This document shows, piece by piece, positions 42,870-51,688 of a stretch of 64,000 nt of DNA. The position numbers and the translations under genes were made by a program. Origin of the DNA: G963663315 sp963665165 (lineage in GTDB: Bacteria; Pseudomonadota; Gammaproteobacteria; Arenicellales; Poriferihabitantaceae); assembly GCA_963665165.1 (NCBI GenBank), contig OY761989.1, positions 1,240,001 through 1,304,000 of the forward strand, read 5' to 3'. Position 1 is the first letter of the stretch. Every line of letters starts with the position of its first letter. Below the pieces are notes generated by a model. It saw only the letters and a list, made by a program, of their open reading frames with translations, had not been told where the DNA came from and did not search any database.

Positions 42870-44504
42870 ATGAGAACTAAAGATAACTATATAGACAAAC
42901 CCATCTGGAAAGCGTCCGAGGACAGGTTTGGATATGCGAAATTGGCCGGGTTGATTGCTTCGTCTGTTAAAAACCATCCTTCAGACTCAAGTATTACTTT
43001 GGGTCTGGAAGGTTCGTGGGGGTCAGGGAAAACCAGTATGTTGAACATTCTCAGGGAGCAAATAGAAAATCAGTCTGGAGGGGCTGGAAAGGATGATCAG
43101 ATCGGAACGATTGTGGTTTCGTTGTCGCCGTGGTTGATTACAAACCGTGAGGCTCTGATTGCGGGCTTTTTTGCTCAAATAAAATCTGCAATGGAAACGG
43201 CTAAAGATAAGGTAAACGGAGGCACTTCTTCAGCTGATATTCGCGAGAAACTCCATACTGTGAGGGACAAAATTGGTGAATTCGGTTGGGCGAATACGCT
43301 CACTACAGCAGCAACCATTATGTCTGACCCAACTTTTAGATCCGCGATAGCTGCGGGCGGACAAGCGCTGGTGGAAGCTACAAAAAATTCCAGGTCAACA
43401 CCCGATCTGGAGAGTCAGCGTAAGGAAATTGTGGAAGCACTGGCTGAAATTGCAGAGTTGGACCGTTCGTTTAAAATACTGGTTCTGATAGATGACCTGG
43501 ATCGGCTTGAACCATCAGAGGCACTGGAGGTTGTGCGGCTGGTCAAGGCTGTCGCAGATTTTCCCACCATTGTCTATCTTCTTGCCTATGATGAAAGTCT
43601 GCTGGCAAAGGCGATTAAAACAGCCACAAGTATGGAAGACGGTAGCGCATATCTTGAAAAAATTATTCAGTTTTCCTTTCGGGTGCCACCTTTTGAACCG
43701 TTTCAGTTAAGGGCATGGTTAAAGGTCGAGTTACAGGATAATTTTAAGAGCGATACAGACTTTTCCTCCTACAGGGCCAGAATAGTTCTTGATTCATGGG
43801 CTTCCAGGCTGGTTTCCACTCCCAGAGATGTAAAGCGTATACTTTATGCCACTAATACCGTCTGGTCGAGTATCAAGGACAATGCAGATTTGCTTGATCT
43901 GGTATGGTTGCAAATGTTGGGCCTGAAGGCTTCTGATGGTGAAAGAGACCTGTATTCATGGGTTTCGACTTATCTGCAAAGTCTTGATGCATTTGTGCTT
44001 GGCGGTTCGACTATCGATGTGAAAGGCCAGTGTAAGGCGCTTGAGAAAATTCTCATTTCTTTGGGTTTTAAGAATACAGGAACAAGAGACCCTACAGAAA
44101 ATTTTATAGTAGGTTCTATGTCTGACCACAGCCTTGGCAAGCTTCTGGCAGGCATAACAAGTTATCCTCACACGGAGTCGAACAGTTGGACACATAAATT
44201 TTACGATGAAGAACTTAACTCGTTTCGAGAGGAAAAGCGCTTATCTTCTCCATGGCATTGGCGTAATTATTTTGCACTGTCTCCTCCGGGCCATGCGCTT
44301 ACGGATGCAGAATGGGAAGCGTTTTTTAATGCTGCCAGTTCTTCCGAAGGTGCATTGAAGGAGAAGTTGGAAAAGCTGATAGATATATCCGGAGATAATC
44401 GCCCGAATATTGCTGATCAGTTGTTTGAACGATTGACCTATCTGGTTAAGCGCGAAAAGCTGGAGTGTCCTGTCTTGTCATCTTGCTCAGATGCCTTATC
44501 TTGA
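42870..44504 (+). CDS. KAP-family P-loop NTPase (3' end probably frameshifted)
   Basis: A 544-residue KAP NTPase. Walker A is LEGSWGSGKTSML (G48-T55), Walker B is ILVLIDDLDRLEP (D208-D211), and the KAP-type segment VVSLSPWLITNREALI follows the P-loop region. KAP ATPases occur alone or in antiviral systems such as Qat; no qatBCD genes are present here. Unlike many KAP proteins, I see no clear inserted membrane pair, only a hydrophobic patch near 140-170. The frame ends in SSCSDALS while the next frame continues, suggesting loss of about 135 C-terminal residues. Confidence 0.87.
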   Translation: MRTKDNYIDKPIWKASEDRFGYAKLAGLIASSVKNHPSDSSITLGLEGSWGSGKTSMLNILREQIENQSGGAGKDDQIGTIVVSLSPWLITNREALIAGFFAQIKSAMETAKDKVNGGTSSADIREKLHTVRDKIGEFGWANTLTTAATIMSDPTFRSAIAAGGQALVEATKNSRSTPDLESQRKEIVEALAEIAELDRSFKILVLIDDLDRLEPSEALEVVRLVKAVADFPTIVYLLAYDESLLAKAIKTATSMEDGSAYLEKIIQFSFRVPPFEPFQLRAWLKVELQDNFKSDTDFSSYRARIVLDSWASRLVSTPRDVKRILYATNTVWSSIKDNADLLDLVWLQMLGLKASDGERDLYSWVSTYLQSLDAFVLGGSTIDVKGQCKALEKILISLGFKNTGTRDPTENFIVGSMSDHSLGKLLAGITSYPHTESNSWTHKFYDEELNSFREEKRLSSPWHWRNYFALSPPGHALTDAEWEAFFNAASSSEGALKEKLEKLIDISGDNRPNIADQLFERLTYLVKREKLECPVLSSCSDALS

Positions 44505-44898
44505 TGAACCGGAAAGCTTCGGTTTGACTGAGGCTGAACTGGGGCAGGTAAAAGATTGGCAAATTGAAAAGTATTCCGAACTGACGGTGGATGAATTTCA
44601 AGAGCTCAATTTCCCATGGGAATTGCTCTTCGCCTGGAAAGACCTTGCTTCTCAGGAGGAACCATCAAGATTGGTTTCCAAGGCGTTTGAAACTGACGAT
44701 GGTCTTGTATGCACTCTGGGTAAGCTTCGAACTGTTGATAGTTCCAGGCAAGGCGGGATACCACGTATTCCTGAAAATGATATTGAGCAATTCGCTGACC
44801 TATCTGCCTTGAAATCACGTCTGGAGAAAATCTCGAAATCGCCTTCTCCATTGGCATCAAAGGCTGGCTGTTTGCTGAATAATTTTTGGCGTGGATGA
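44491..44898 (+). pseudogene. Probable displaced C-terminal part of the KAP ATPase
   Basis: A 135-codon frame that overlaps the KAP gene end by 14 bp and is open from 44437 without a stop. Its sequence (LDEPESFGLTEAELGQV, then VSKAFETDDGLVCTLGKL) reads like the inside of a longer protein rather than a small independent one. I recognise no separate family. Translation as a coupled second polypeptide from the ATG at 44491 is an alternative to a frameshift. Confidence 0.55.
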
Positions 44899-44971
44899 GG
44901 CGAATGATACAGACCCGGACGGGACAGGGATCGGGGCGTTACGGGAGGGTGTACAGGTGAGGAACGCAATA

Positions 44972-44980
44972 TGCTATAAT
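44972..44980 (+). promoter_or_regulatory. Extended -10 promoter upstream of iscA-like gene
   Basis: TGCTATAAT (44972-44980) is a perfect extended -10 element, about 100 bp before the iscA-like ATG. No good -35 is evident, which extended -10 promoters can do without. Confidence 0.5.
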
Positions 44981-45081
44981 CCGGCGTGGCAGGCCAGAGT
45001 TTTCAGGTTTTTTGCTCAGGGACTGCTGATTGTCTGGATGTTTGGTACTCGTTTGAATATTGAAGGCGACAGAAAATTATC

Positions 45082-45408
45082 ATGTCAATTACCCTGACCG
45101 AATCCGCTGCAAGAAGAATCAGCAACCATCTGGTGTCGCGTGGCGAAGGCGAAGGGCTGAGGGTGACCGTAAAGACTTCGGGCTGTTCCGGCTATTCTTA
45201 TCAACTCGACTACGCGAACCGGATAAACGATACCGACCGGGTATTTGAAAGTCACGGCGTCAAGGTGGTCGTCCAGGAAGAGCACCTGCATTTTTTGCAG
45301 GGACTGGAACTGGACTATGTCGAAGATGGATTGTCTTCGGCTTTTCATTTCAATAATCCCAACGTCACGGAACAATGTGGCTGCGGGGAAAGCTTTACCG
45401 TCAACTAG
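45082..45408 (+). CDS. iscA: IscA/ErpA-type iron-sulfur cluster carrier
   Basis: A 108-residue A-type carrier that delivers Fe-S clusters to apoproteins. The three conserved cysteines are present: C35 in TSGCSGYSY, and C99 and C101 in EQCGCGESF. In Pseudomonas the isc operon lies upstream of ndk and rlmN; here only this gene of the set remains beside them. It could equally be ErpA or SufA by sequence. It overlaps or closely precedes mtaB. Confidence 0.9.
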   Translation: MSITLTESAARRISNHLVSRGEGEGLRVTVKTSGCSGYSYQLDYANRINDTDRVFESHGVKVVVQEEHLHFLQGLELDYVEDGLSSAFHFNNPNVTEQCGCGESFTVN

Positions 45409-45416
45409 CGGGTGTT

Positions 45417-46817
45417 GTGACTTCAATTGCGGTGAGCCTGCCTGCGCCGGCTTCCGGTTCTTCGAGACGGGTAGCGCTTTCCACCCTGGGGTGCAAGGTC
45501 AATACGTTCGAGACCGAATTCATCGCGCAAAAACTGGCCGGGGACGACTGGAGCCGGGTGGGTCCGAGGGAGCGCGCCGACCTGTATATCATCAATACCT
45601 GCACGGTTACGGCGGAAGCGGACCGCCAGGCGCGTCAATTGGTGCGCCGCGCCATCCGGCAGAACCGGGATGCCCGCGTGGTGGTTACCGGCTGTTATGC
45701 CGAAATCAACCCCGAAGCCTGCGCCAGTATCCCCGGCGTTGACCTGGTAGTCGGAAACAGTCGGAAACTGGATATACCCGATCTGGTCGACGCGCTGTAC
45801 CAGGACGCCCTGCCGCCGGTGATGCTGCGGGATATCGACCGGGAAATCAGCCTGCCGGACGGTTTGTTGCAGGGATACGAGGGCCGCACCCGGGCGTTCG
45901 TGCAAATTCAGCAGGGCTGTGACCAGGGCTGTACATTTTGTGTCATTCATACGGCGCGTGGGCCTAATCGCTCGTTTCCGGCCGAAATGATCCGTCGTCA
46001 ATGCGAAAGACTGGTCATGAACGGGTATTCCGAACTGGTGCTTTGCGGGGTGGATGCCGGTTCTTACGGGGCGGACCTGGATGACCCCGGTTGCAGTCTG
46101 ACCGCATTGCTGCGGACACTGGTCCGCCTGGAAGGAGACTACCGCATCCGATTGAGTTCAATCGACCCGGCACATATTACCGATGAATTGATCGAATTGC
46201 TGGGCGCCGGTGAGAGACTCTGCCCGCAATTGCATTTGTCATTGCAAAGCGGCAATACCCTGATCCTGAAGCGCATGAAAAGACGGGCTACCCGTGAGAT
46301 GATTGATGAGCGCGTCTCCCGGTTGCGTATGGCTGTGCCCGATCTGGTTTTGAGCGCCGATATCCTGGTCGGGTTCCCGACCGAGTCGGATCGACAATTC
46401 GGGGATACATTGACCGCCATCGAGGAACTGGAGATTGCCTGGCCCCATGTGTTCGCCTATTCCCCCCGTCCGGGAACTCCGGCCGCGAGAATTCCCCGGC
46501 AGGTGCCCAAAGCCGTCAGAAAGGAACGGGCCCGCCGGGCGCGTGAAACCGGAAAGCGGGTATGGAGACGGGTGGCTCTCGACCAGATTGGCCGACGGCA
46601 TCGGGTACTGGTGGAATCTCCCGGCCGCACCGGGATTCCGGGGCCGGAAAGCGCTGGAGCCTGCCGGGCGCTTGGCAGGGCCGGGAATTATTACCCCGTG
46701 GAATTCGATGCGGATCATTCAGCCCCGGCGACCTGGGCGGACGTACGAATTACGGGGGTTTCCGGGGAGAGACTGATCGGGGAGCGGCTGGTGTATTGCG
46801 GGGAAAAATTTCTGTAA
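45417..46817 (+). CDS. mtaB: tRNA t6A37 methylthiotransferase MtaB
   Basis: Radical-SAM methylthiotransferase that turns t6A at position 37 of tRNA into ms2t6A. The N-terminal cluster domain has C26 (STLGCKVNTFE), C62 (INTCTVTAEAD) and C93 (VTGCYAEINP). The radical-SAM motif is QGCDQGCTFCVIH (C168, C172, C175). STLGCKVN marks MtaB rather than MiaB or RimO. I start at a GTG at 45417, just after the iscA stop; the frame also opens at 45375 inside iscA, so the start is uncertain. Confidence 0.92.
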   Translation: MTSIAVSLPAPASGSSRRVALSTLGCKVNTFETEFIAQKLAGDDWSRVGPRERADLYIINTCTVTAEADRQARQLVRRAIRQNRDARVVVTGCYAEINPEACASIPGVDLVVGNSRKLDIPDLVDALYQDALPPVMLRDIDREISLPDGLLQGYEGRTRAFVQIQQGCDQGCTFCVIHTARGPNRSFPAEMIRRQCERLVMNGYSELVLCGVDAGSYGADLDDPGCSLTALLRTLVRLEGDYRIRLSSIDPAHITDELIELLGAGERLCPQLHLSLQSGNTLILKRMKRRATREMIDERVSRLRMAVPDLVLSADILVGFPTESDRQFGDTLTAIEELEIAWPHVFAYSPRPGTPAARIPRQVPKAVRKERARRARETGKRVWRRVALDQIGRRHRVLVESPGRTGIPGPESAGACRALGRAGNYYPVEFDADHSAPATWADVRITGVSGERLIGERLVYCGEKFL

Positions 46818-46868
46818 AATGCACGGGAGTCGTCACATCGAGTATCGTTATTCATATTGGAGTCATAC

Positions 46869-47300
46869 ATGGCCATTGAACGTACATTTTCCATCGTCAA
46901 GCCGGATGCGGTCGCCAGCCATAACATCGGAAGTATCTGCCAACGCCTTGAGCAGGCCGGCCTTGCCATTGTCGCTTCGCGGATGGTGCATCTGAGCCAG
47001 GCCCAGGCAGAACGGTTTTACATGGTGCATTCGGCCCGGCCTTTTTATCATGACCTGGTCCGGTTCATGACTTCGGGGCCGGTGGTCGTGCAAGTCCTGG
47101 AAGGAGAGAACGCGATCGCGAGAAACCGGGAGGTCATGGGGGCGACCAATCCGGCGGATGCCAGTCCGGGCACGATCAGGGCCGATTTCGCAACCAATGT
47201 CGAGGAAAACGCGGTGCACGGTTCCGATTCACCGGAAACGGCAGCCCAGGAGATCGCGTTCTTTTTCGATGATGCGGACATTTGTCCGCGCACCCGGTAA
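46869..47300 (+). CDS. ndk: Nucleoside diphosphate kinase
   Basis: A 143-residue enzyme that transfers the gamma phosphate between nucleoside tri- and diphosphates. It starts MAIERTFSIVKPDAV, and the phosphorylated histidine is H117 in NAVHGSDSPE. Length is exactly family-like. It begins an ndk-rlmN-rodZ-hisS run with short gaps. Confidence 0.98.
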   Translation: MAIERTFSIVKPDAVASHNIGSICQRLEQAGLAIVASRMVHLSQAQAERFYMVHSARPFYHDLVRFMTSGPVVVQVLEGENAIARNREVMGATNPADASPGTIRADFATNVEENAVHGSDSPETAAQEIAFFFDDADICPRTR

Positions 47301-47337
47301 TCCGTTGCCGGATGAACGGGCTTTCGGGATTGAAGCA

Positions 47338-48459
47338 ATGAACCTGTTATCTCTCGACCGGTCGGCGATGGAGGATTTTTTCCTGGAAATCGGGGAAAAG
47401 CCGTTTCGCGCCAAACAGTTGTTGCAATGGATTTATCAACGCGGCGTGATGAGTTATGCCGACATGACCGATTTGAGCAAGTCCCTGAGAGAGCGTCTGC
47501 ATCGGACCACTCATATCGACCTGCCGGAACTGGTGACTCATTCCCGGTCCCATGACGGCACCGTCAAATTGTTGCTGAAACTGAAGGACGGCAACTGCAT
47601 AGAAACCGTCTATATCCCGGAAACCAGGCGTGGTACATTGTGTGTGTCGTCCCAGGTCGGCTGCAGTTTGAATTGCACGTTTTGTGCGACTGCCCGGCAG
47701 GGATTCAACCGGAATCTGGGTGTGGATGAAATCATTGCCCAGGTCTGGGTCGCCAATCATTTCCTTGAGAACCCGGGAGCGAACCGGGCTCCCGTTTTTG
47801 TCCGGGACGCTGACGACAAGCGCCGTCCGGTAACCAATGTGGTGATGATGGGTATGGGAGAACCGCTGCTTAATTTTGACAATGTCGTTTCCGCGATGAG
47901 GCTGATGATGGATGATTTTTCATTTGGCCTGTCCCGGCGCAGGGTGACGCTCAGCACGGCCGGAATGGTACCAATGATTGATCGGTTGAAGGCACAGTGT
48001 CCGGTCAGTCTGGCGGTTTCACTGCACGCCCCGGATAACGACCTGCGTGACAAACTGGTGCCCTTGAACAGGAAATACCCGATCGGGGAATTGCTCGAAT
48101 GTTGCAGGCGGTACACCGATGACGGGGACTCCCGGCGCGTTACCTTCGAATATGTCATGTTGAAAGGAGTGAATGACAGTCTGGTTCAGGCCAGGGCGCT
48201 GGCCGAAATCCTGCGGTCAGTCCCGTCAAAGGTGAACCTGATTCCGTTCAATCCATTCACGGGTTCCCGGTTCGAGCGGTCTGCCCCTTCAACCGTGGAC
48301 GCTTTTCAGGACGTGTTGCAGCAAAGAGGTATATTTTCCGTGACCCGAAGAACCCGCGGAGACGATATTGACGCGGCTTGCGGCCAGTTGGCAGGGGATT
48401 TTATCGACCGAACCCGCCGTTCGGAGAGGATGGCCCGGCAAGAGGTCGTTTTCGTATGA
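47338..48459 (+). CDS. rlmN: Dual-specificity 23S rRNA / tRNA adenine C2-methyltransferase RlmN
   Basis: Radical-SAM enzyme of 373 residues that methylates A2503 of 23S rRNA and A37 of some tRNAs. The cluster motif is GCSLNCTFCATARQG (C109, C113, C116), and the second catalytic cysteine is C348 in RGDDIDAACGQL. The ATG at 47338 begins MNLLSLDRSAMEDFF as in the family; an upstream frame overlapping ndk is a shadow extension. Its stop overlaps the rodZ start (ATGA). Confidence 0.97.
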   Translation: MNLLSLDRSAMEDFFLEIGEKPFRAKQLLQWIYQRGVMSYADMTDLSKSLRERLHRTTHIDLPELVTHSRSHDGTVKLLLKLKDGNCIETVYIPETRRGTLCVSSQVGCSLNCTFCATARQGFNRNLGVDEIIAQVWVANHFLENPGANRAPVFVRDADDKRRPVTNVVMMGMGEPLLNFDNVVSAMRLMMDDFSFGLSRRRVTLSTAGMVPMIDRLKAQCPVSLAVSLHAPDNDLRDKLVPLNRKYPIGELLECCRRYTDDGDSRRVTFEYVMLKGVNDSLVQARALAEILRSVPSKVNLIPFNPFTGSRFERSAPSTVDAFQDVLQQRGIFSVTRRTRGDDIDAACGQLAGDFIDRTRRSERMARQEVVFV

Positions 48460-49724
48460 AACCTTTATCGAACAAGCCGTTCCAGAAGCCTGCGAAGATA
48501 TCGGAAGAGCCGGATTTTACCGCCAGCCTCAGTCCGGGTGAGCGACTGAAGGCGAAACGCACTGAACTTGGAGTCAGCCTGGAGCAAGTATCCAATGCCC
48601 TGCTGATCTCGGTTAGAAATCTGAAGGCGCTGGAGGACAATCGTTACGAAGAGCTTCCCGGTCTGACCTACATCGTTGGATACTGGAGAAGTTACGCCAA
48701 AATTCTGGATGTCGATATTTCCGGTGAAATCGAGATCCACAAGAAAAGTTTGCAGTCATCTGACGCACTGGCTGCTTATTATCTTGGCCAGCAAGGCGAT
48801 GTACAGCAGAAGAAATCCAGGAAAGGTCCGGCCATTCTGTTTGTTTTGTTGTTCGCCGGATTTCTCGGAGGGTTATGGTTTTGGCAAAAACCGGTGGATA
48901 CCCGGACTTCTGTCGCGCCAAGCGAAAACAATGCGGCGGATGATGTCGCGGGTTCTCCTGTTTTACTTCTGCCGGAATCCGGACAAGCCGGTCTGCCGGT
49001 GGATATACAGGAGTCGGCAGGGCCCGCTGCGGACGAGGATGTGACCGCGCAGCCCGAACCCGCAGTTTCAGAGGAGCCGGAAGTTTCAGAGGAACCCGAA
49101 CCCGCAGTTTCGGAGGAGCCGGGAGTTCCAGAGGAACCCGAACCCGCAGTTTCGGAGGAGCCGGGAGTTCCAGAGGAACCCGAACCCGCAGTTTCGGAGG
49201 AGCCGGGAGTTCCAGAGGAACCCGAACCCGCAGTTTCGGAGGAACCGGAAGTTTCAGAGGAACCCGAACCCGCAGTTTCAGAGGAACCGGAATCCGTGGA
49301 GCCCGAGCAGCCTGATCTGCCGGTGGCGGCACAGGAGCCGGTCGTGACCGACGCAATTGTGGATTTGCAAGAGTCCGAGGAGGATCCTGACCAGGGAAAT
49401 GAACCGGATTCCGGATCGGTCGAGGAGATTTCCGGGCCAGACAGCGGTTACGACGCGAGTTCACTTGAATGGCTCAAGGTCGATGTTTACAAGACAGTCT
49501 GGATTGATGTCAGGAACGGGCGGGGCGAGAAGCTGGTTTTTCGAATGGTGAATGAAGGGGAAAAACTGGAAATAAACGGTTCGCCTCCCTTTTATGTATT
49601 TATCGGTTCCCTGGACGGCGTGGAGGTGTTTTATCTTGGAGAGTCTGTCGATATTCCCCCCCATAGCAGCGGACAGTCTTCAAGATTCGTAGTCGGTGAA
49701 TACCCGGAATCGACTACCAATTAG
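48456..49724 (+). CDS. rodZ: Cell-shape protein RodZ with expanded proline/glutamate repeat
   Basis: A 422-residue bitopic protein that links MreB to the cell-wall machinery. It has a cytoplasmic helix-turn-helix domain (about 27-95; LGVSLEQVSNALLISVRNL), one membrane helix (125-144), a periplasmic linker, and a C-terminal DUF4115 domain (about 345-422; WLKVDVYKTVWIDVR). The linker contains nearly six copies of a 14-residue unit PEPAVSEEPGVPEE (residues 200-281), which makes it longer and strongly acidic. The helix-turn-helix is the usual MreB-contacting part. Confidence 0.92.
   Translation: MKPLSNKPFQKPAKISEEPDFTASLSPGERLKAKRTELGVSLEQVSNALLISVRNLKALEDNRYEELPGLTYIVGYWRSYAKILDVDISGEIEIHKKSLQSSDALAAYYLGQQGDVQQKKSRKGPAILFVLLFAGFLGGLWFWQKPVDTRTSVAPSENNAADDVAGSPVLLLPESGQAGLPVDIQESAGPAADEDVTAQPEPAVSEEPEVSEEPEPAVSEEPGVPEEPEPAVSEEPGVPEEPEPAVSEEPGVPEEPEPAVSEEPEVSEEPEPAVSEEPESVEPEQPDLPVAAQEPVVTDAIVDLQESEEDPDQGNEPDSGSVEEISGPDSGYDASSLEWLKVDVYKTVWIDVRNGRGEKLVFRMVNEGEKLEINGSPPFYVFIGSLDGVEVFYLGESVDIPPHSSGQSSRFVVGEYPESTTN
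49053..49296 (+). repeat. 42-bp tandem repeat inside rodZ (about 5.8 copies)
   Basis: Units start at 49053, 49095, 49137, 49179, 49221 and 49263. Each encodes PEPAVSEEPGVPEE or a close variant; three central units are identical or nearly so. The 42-bp length is a multiple of three, so copy-number change keeps the frame. Confidence 0.92.
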
Positions 49725-49728
49725 CGCC

Positions 49729-51018
49729 ATGAGCCAAAAAATCCAGGCGGTGCGGGGGATGAACGACCTGTTGCCCGCCCAAATCGACATCTGGCATCAG
49801 GTTGAAGCGGTACTGCGGGAGATTGGCTGGAGCTATGGTTACCAGGAAATCAGAACGCCGATGCTGGAGAAAACAGCGCTGTTCAAACAGTCTATCGGTG
49901 ATTTGACGGATATTGTGGAGAAAGAGATGTACACCTTCACGGACAGCGGCGAGGAAAATCTGTCCCTGAGGCCTGAGGCGACGGCGAGTACGGTGAGGGC
50001 CTGTATTGAACACGGGTTGCTGCACAATCGCCAGCAGCGGTTATGGTACATGGGACCGATGTTTCGCAGGGAGCGCCCACAGAAAGGCCGCTATCGACAG
50101 TTCCATCAATTCGGAATCGAGGCCTTCGGATGGAGCGGTCCGGATATAGACGCGGAAATTATCCGGATGGGGGAGAGAATCTGGAAACAACTCAAGGTCG
50201 AGGGGATCAGCCTGCATATCAATACACTGGGTTCTGAACGGTCCCGGAGAAAATACAGGATGGCGCTGAGCGCCTGGCTGTCACAACACAAAGACGCGCT
50301 GGATGCCGACAGTCTGCGTCGCCTGGAAAGCAATCCGTTGAGAATACTCGATAGCAAGCACCCGGATACACAAGAGATTATCGCTTCGTCTCCAAGCATC
50401 ATGGATTACCTGGAAGATGGGGAAAAACGGCATTTCGACGATTTGCGCGCCTCTCTGGAAAGTCATTCGATCCCATACAGGATCGATCCAAAACTGGTTC
50501 GGGGCCTGGATTACTATACCAGCACAGTGTTCGAGTGGAAGACGGAACGACTGGGCGCCCAGTCGGCGGTCTGTGCCGGGGGACGTTACGATACCCTGGT
50601 GGAAAACAGGGGCGCAAAACCAACGCCTGCGATTGGTTTTGCAATGGGAATGGAGCGTTTGACCGAGTTGGTGGAATTGCAGCGGAACATTCCTGTTGAA
50701 GGCAAAAACGCGATATACTTTATTGATGTCTGCGGCACGGCATCCCCTGATTCAGGTATCCTGGCCGAGCGGTTGAGAGATAATGGATTCCGCGTAATCA
50801 GTCATCATGGCGGCGGAAAGCTGAAAAACCAGCTGAAAAGGGCGGATCGATCCGGGGCCTCGGCCGCCATCATCCTGGGTGACAATGAAAGGCGCGATGA
50901 AACCGTGCAGGTCAAGACTTTGCGGCGGAACGGCTCACAGACAGAAGTGCGTTTCGATCAACTGATCCAGTGGTGTATCGACAATCTGGCAGCCGGCAAC
51001 GACTGTTCGCAGTCGTAG
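49729..51018 (+). CDS. hisS: Histidyl-tRNA synthetase
   Basis: Class II aminoacyl-tRNA synthetase of 429 residues. The start MSQKIQAVRGMNDLLPAQ is typical. Motif 2 is MGPMFRRERPQKGRYRQFHQFG, the His-specific motif is LVRGLDYYTSTVFE, and motif 3 is PAIGFAMGMERL. A C-terminal anticodon-binding domain follows. It lies directly after rodZ; ispG, usually between them in gammaproteobacteria, is absent. Confidence 0.98.
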   Translation: MSQKIQAVRGMNDLLPAQIDIWHQVEAVLREIGWSYGYQEIRTPMLEKTALFKQSIGDLTDIVEKEMYTFTDSGEENLSLRPEATASTVRACIEHGLLHNRQQRLWYMGPMFRRERPQKGRYRQFHQFGIEAFGWSGPDIDAEIIRMGERIWKQLKVEGISLHINTLGSERSRRKYRMALSAWLSQHKDALDADSLRRLESNPLRILDSKHPDTQEIIASSPSIMDYLEDGEKRHFDDLRASLESHSIPYRIDPKLVRGLDYYTSTVFEWKTERLGAQSAVCAGGRYDTLVENRGAKPTPAIGFAMGMERLTELVELQRNIPVEGKNAIYFIDVCGTASPDSGILAERLRDNGFRVISHHGGGKLKNQLKRADRSGASAAIILGDNERRDETVQVKTLRRNGSQTEVRFDQLIQWCIDNLAAGNDCSQS

Positions 51019-51046
51019 TTGAAACCCTTGAGCATAGTGAGCTTGT

Positions 51047-51685
51047 ATGGCAGACGAAAAAATTCCCCGGTTTTCAGAGAATGACGATGTGGCCCGGGCC
51101 CGGGCGTTCTGGCAGGAAAACGGAAAATCCATTCTCTTCGGTATCGGCCTGGGGCTTGCCGGTATAGCGGGATTCAATTTCTGGGAATACCACAAGCAGT
51201 CCCGGGGCGAACAGGCGTCCAGTCTCTACCAGCAGGTTCTGGCGGAAACCGCGGATGCGCAAATTGCGGGTGAGACCCTGAAGACGGAGTTTGGCGGCAC
51301 GGTCTATGCCGCCCTGGGCGCTTTCTTCCAGGCCAGGGGATTTGTGGAGGACAGGGAGTATGAAGCTGCAATCGATCAACTTGAATGGGCGCTCGAAAAC
51401 AGCGAAGACGAGCGTATCCGGCATATCGCCCGGCAACGGCTTGCGCTGGTCTACATCGCCGATGACGACCCGCAATCGGCAATTGAGCTTCTGGACATTG
51501 ATGATATGGGAAATTTCGAGGCAAGATACCAGGAAATCCTGGGTGACGCTTTTATGCAACGGAATCAGCCGGGTGATTCCGAACTGGCCAGACGCGCCTA
51601 CCAGAGCAGCCTGGACAAGACCCTGAACAATGAGACCGACAGATCTCTGCTGCAATTGAAACTGCAGAATACCGGAGAAAGCTGA
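51047..51685 (+). CDS. yfgM: YfgM-family membrane-anchored TPR protein
   Basis: A 212-residue protein with a short cytoplasmic start, one membrane helix (about 27-46) and a periplasmic tetratricopeptide part. In E. coli YfgM works with PpiD at the Sec translocon. It begins MADEKIPRFSENDDVARARAFWQ-like, with conserved FWEYHKQSR after the helix. It is between hisS and bamB as in other gammaproteobacteria, which supports the call. Confidence 0.9.
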   Translation: MADEKIPRFSENDDVARARAFWQENGKSILFGIGLGLAGIAGFNFWEYHKQSRGEQASSLYQQVLAETADAQIAGETLKTEFGGTVYAALGAFFQARGFVEDREYEAAIDQLEWALENSEDERIRHIARQRLALVYIADDDPQSAIELLDIDDMGNFEARYQEILGDAFMQRNQPGDSELARRAYQSSLDKTLNNETDRSLLQLKLQNTGES

Positions 51686-51688
51686 CCC

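Noticed and set aside
42870..44898. A Qat-type antiviral operon
   Set aside because: Only a KAP ATPase is present; the next intact gene is an iron-sulfur carrier, with no qatB, qatC or qatD.
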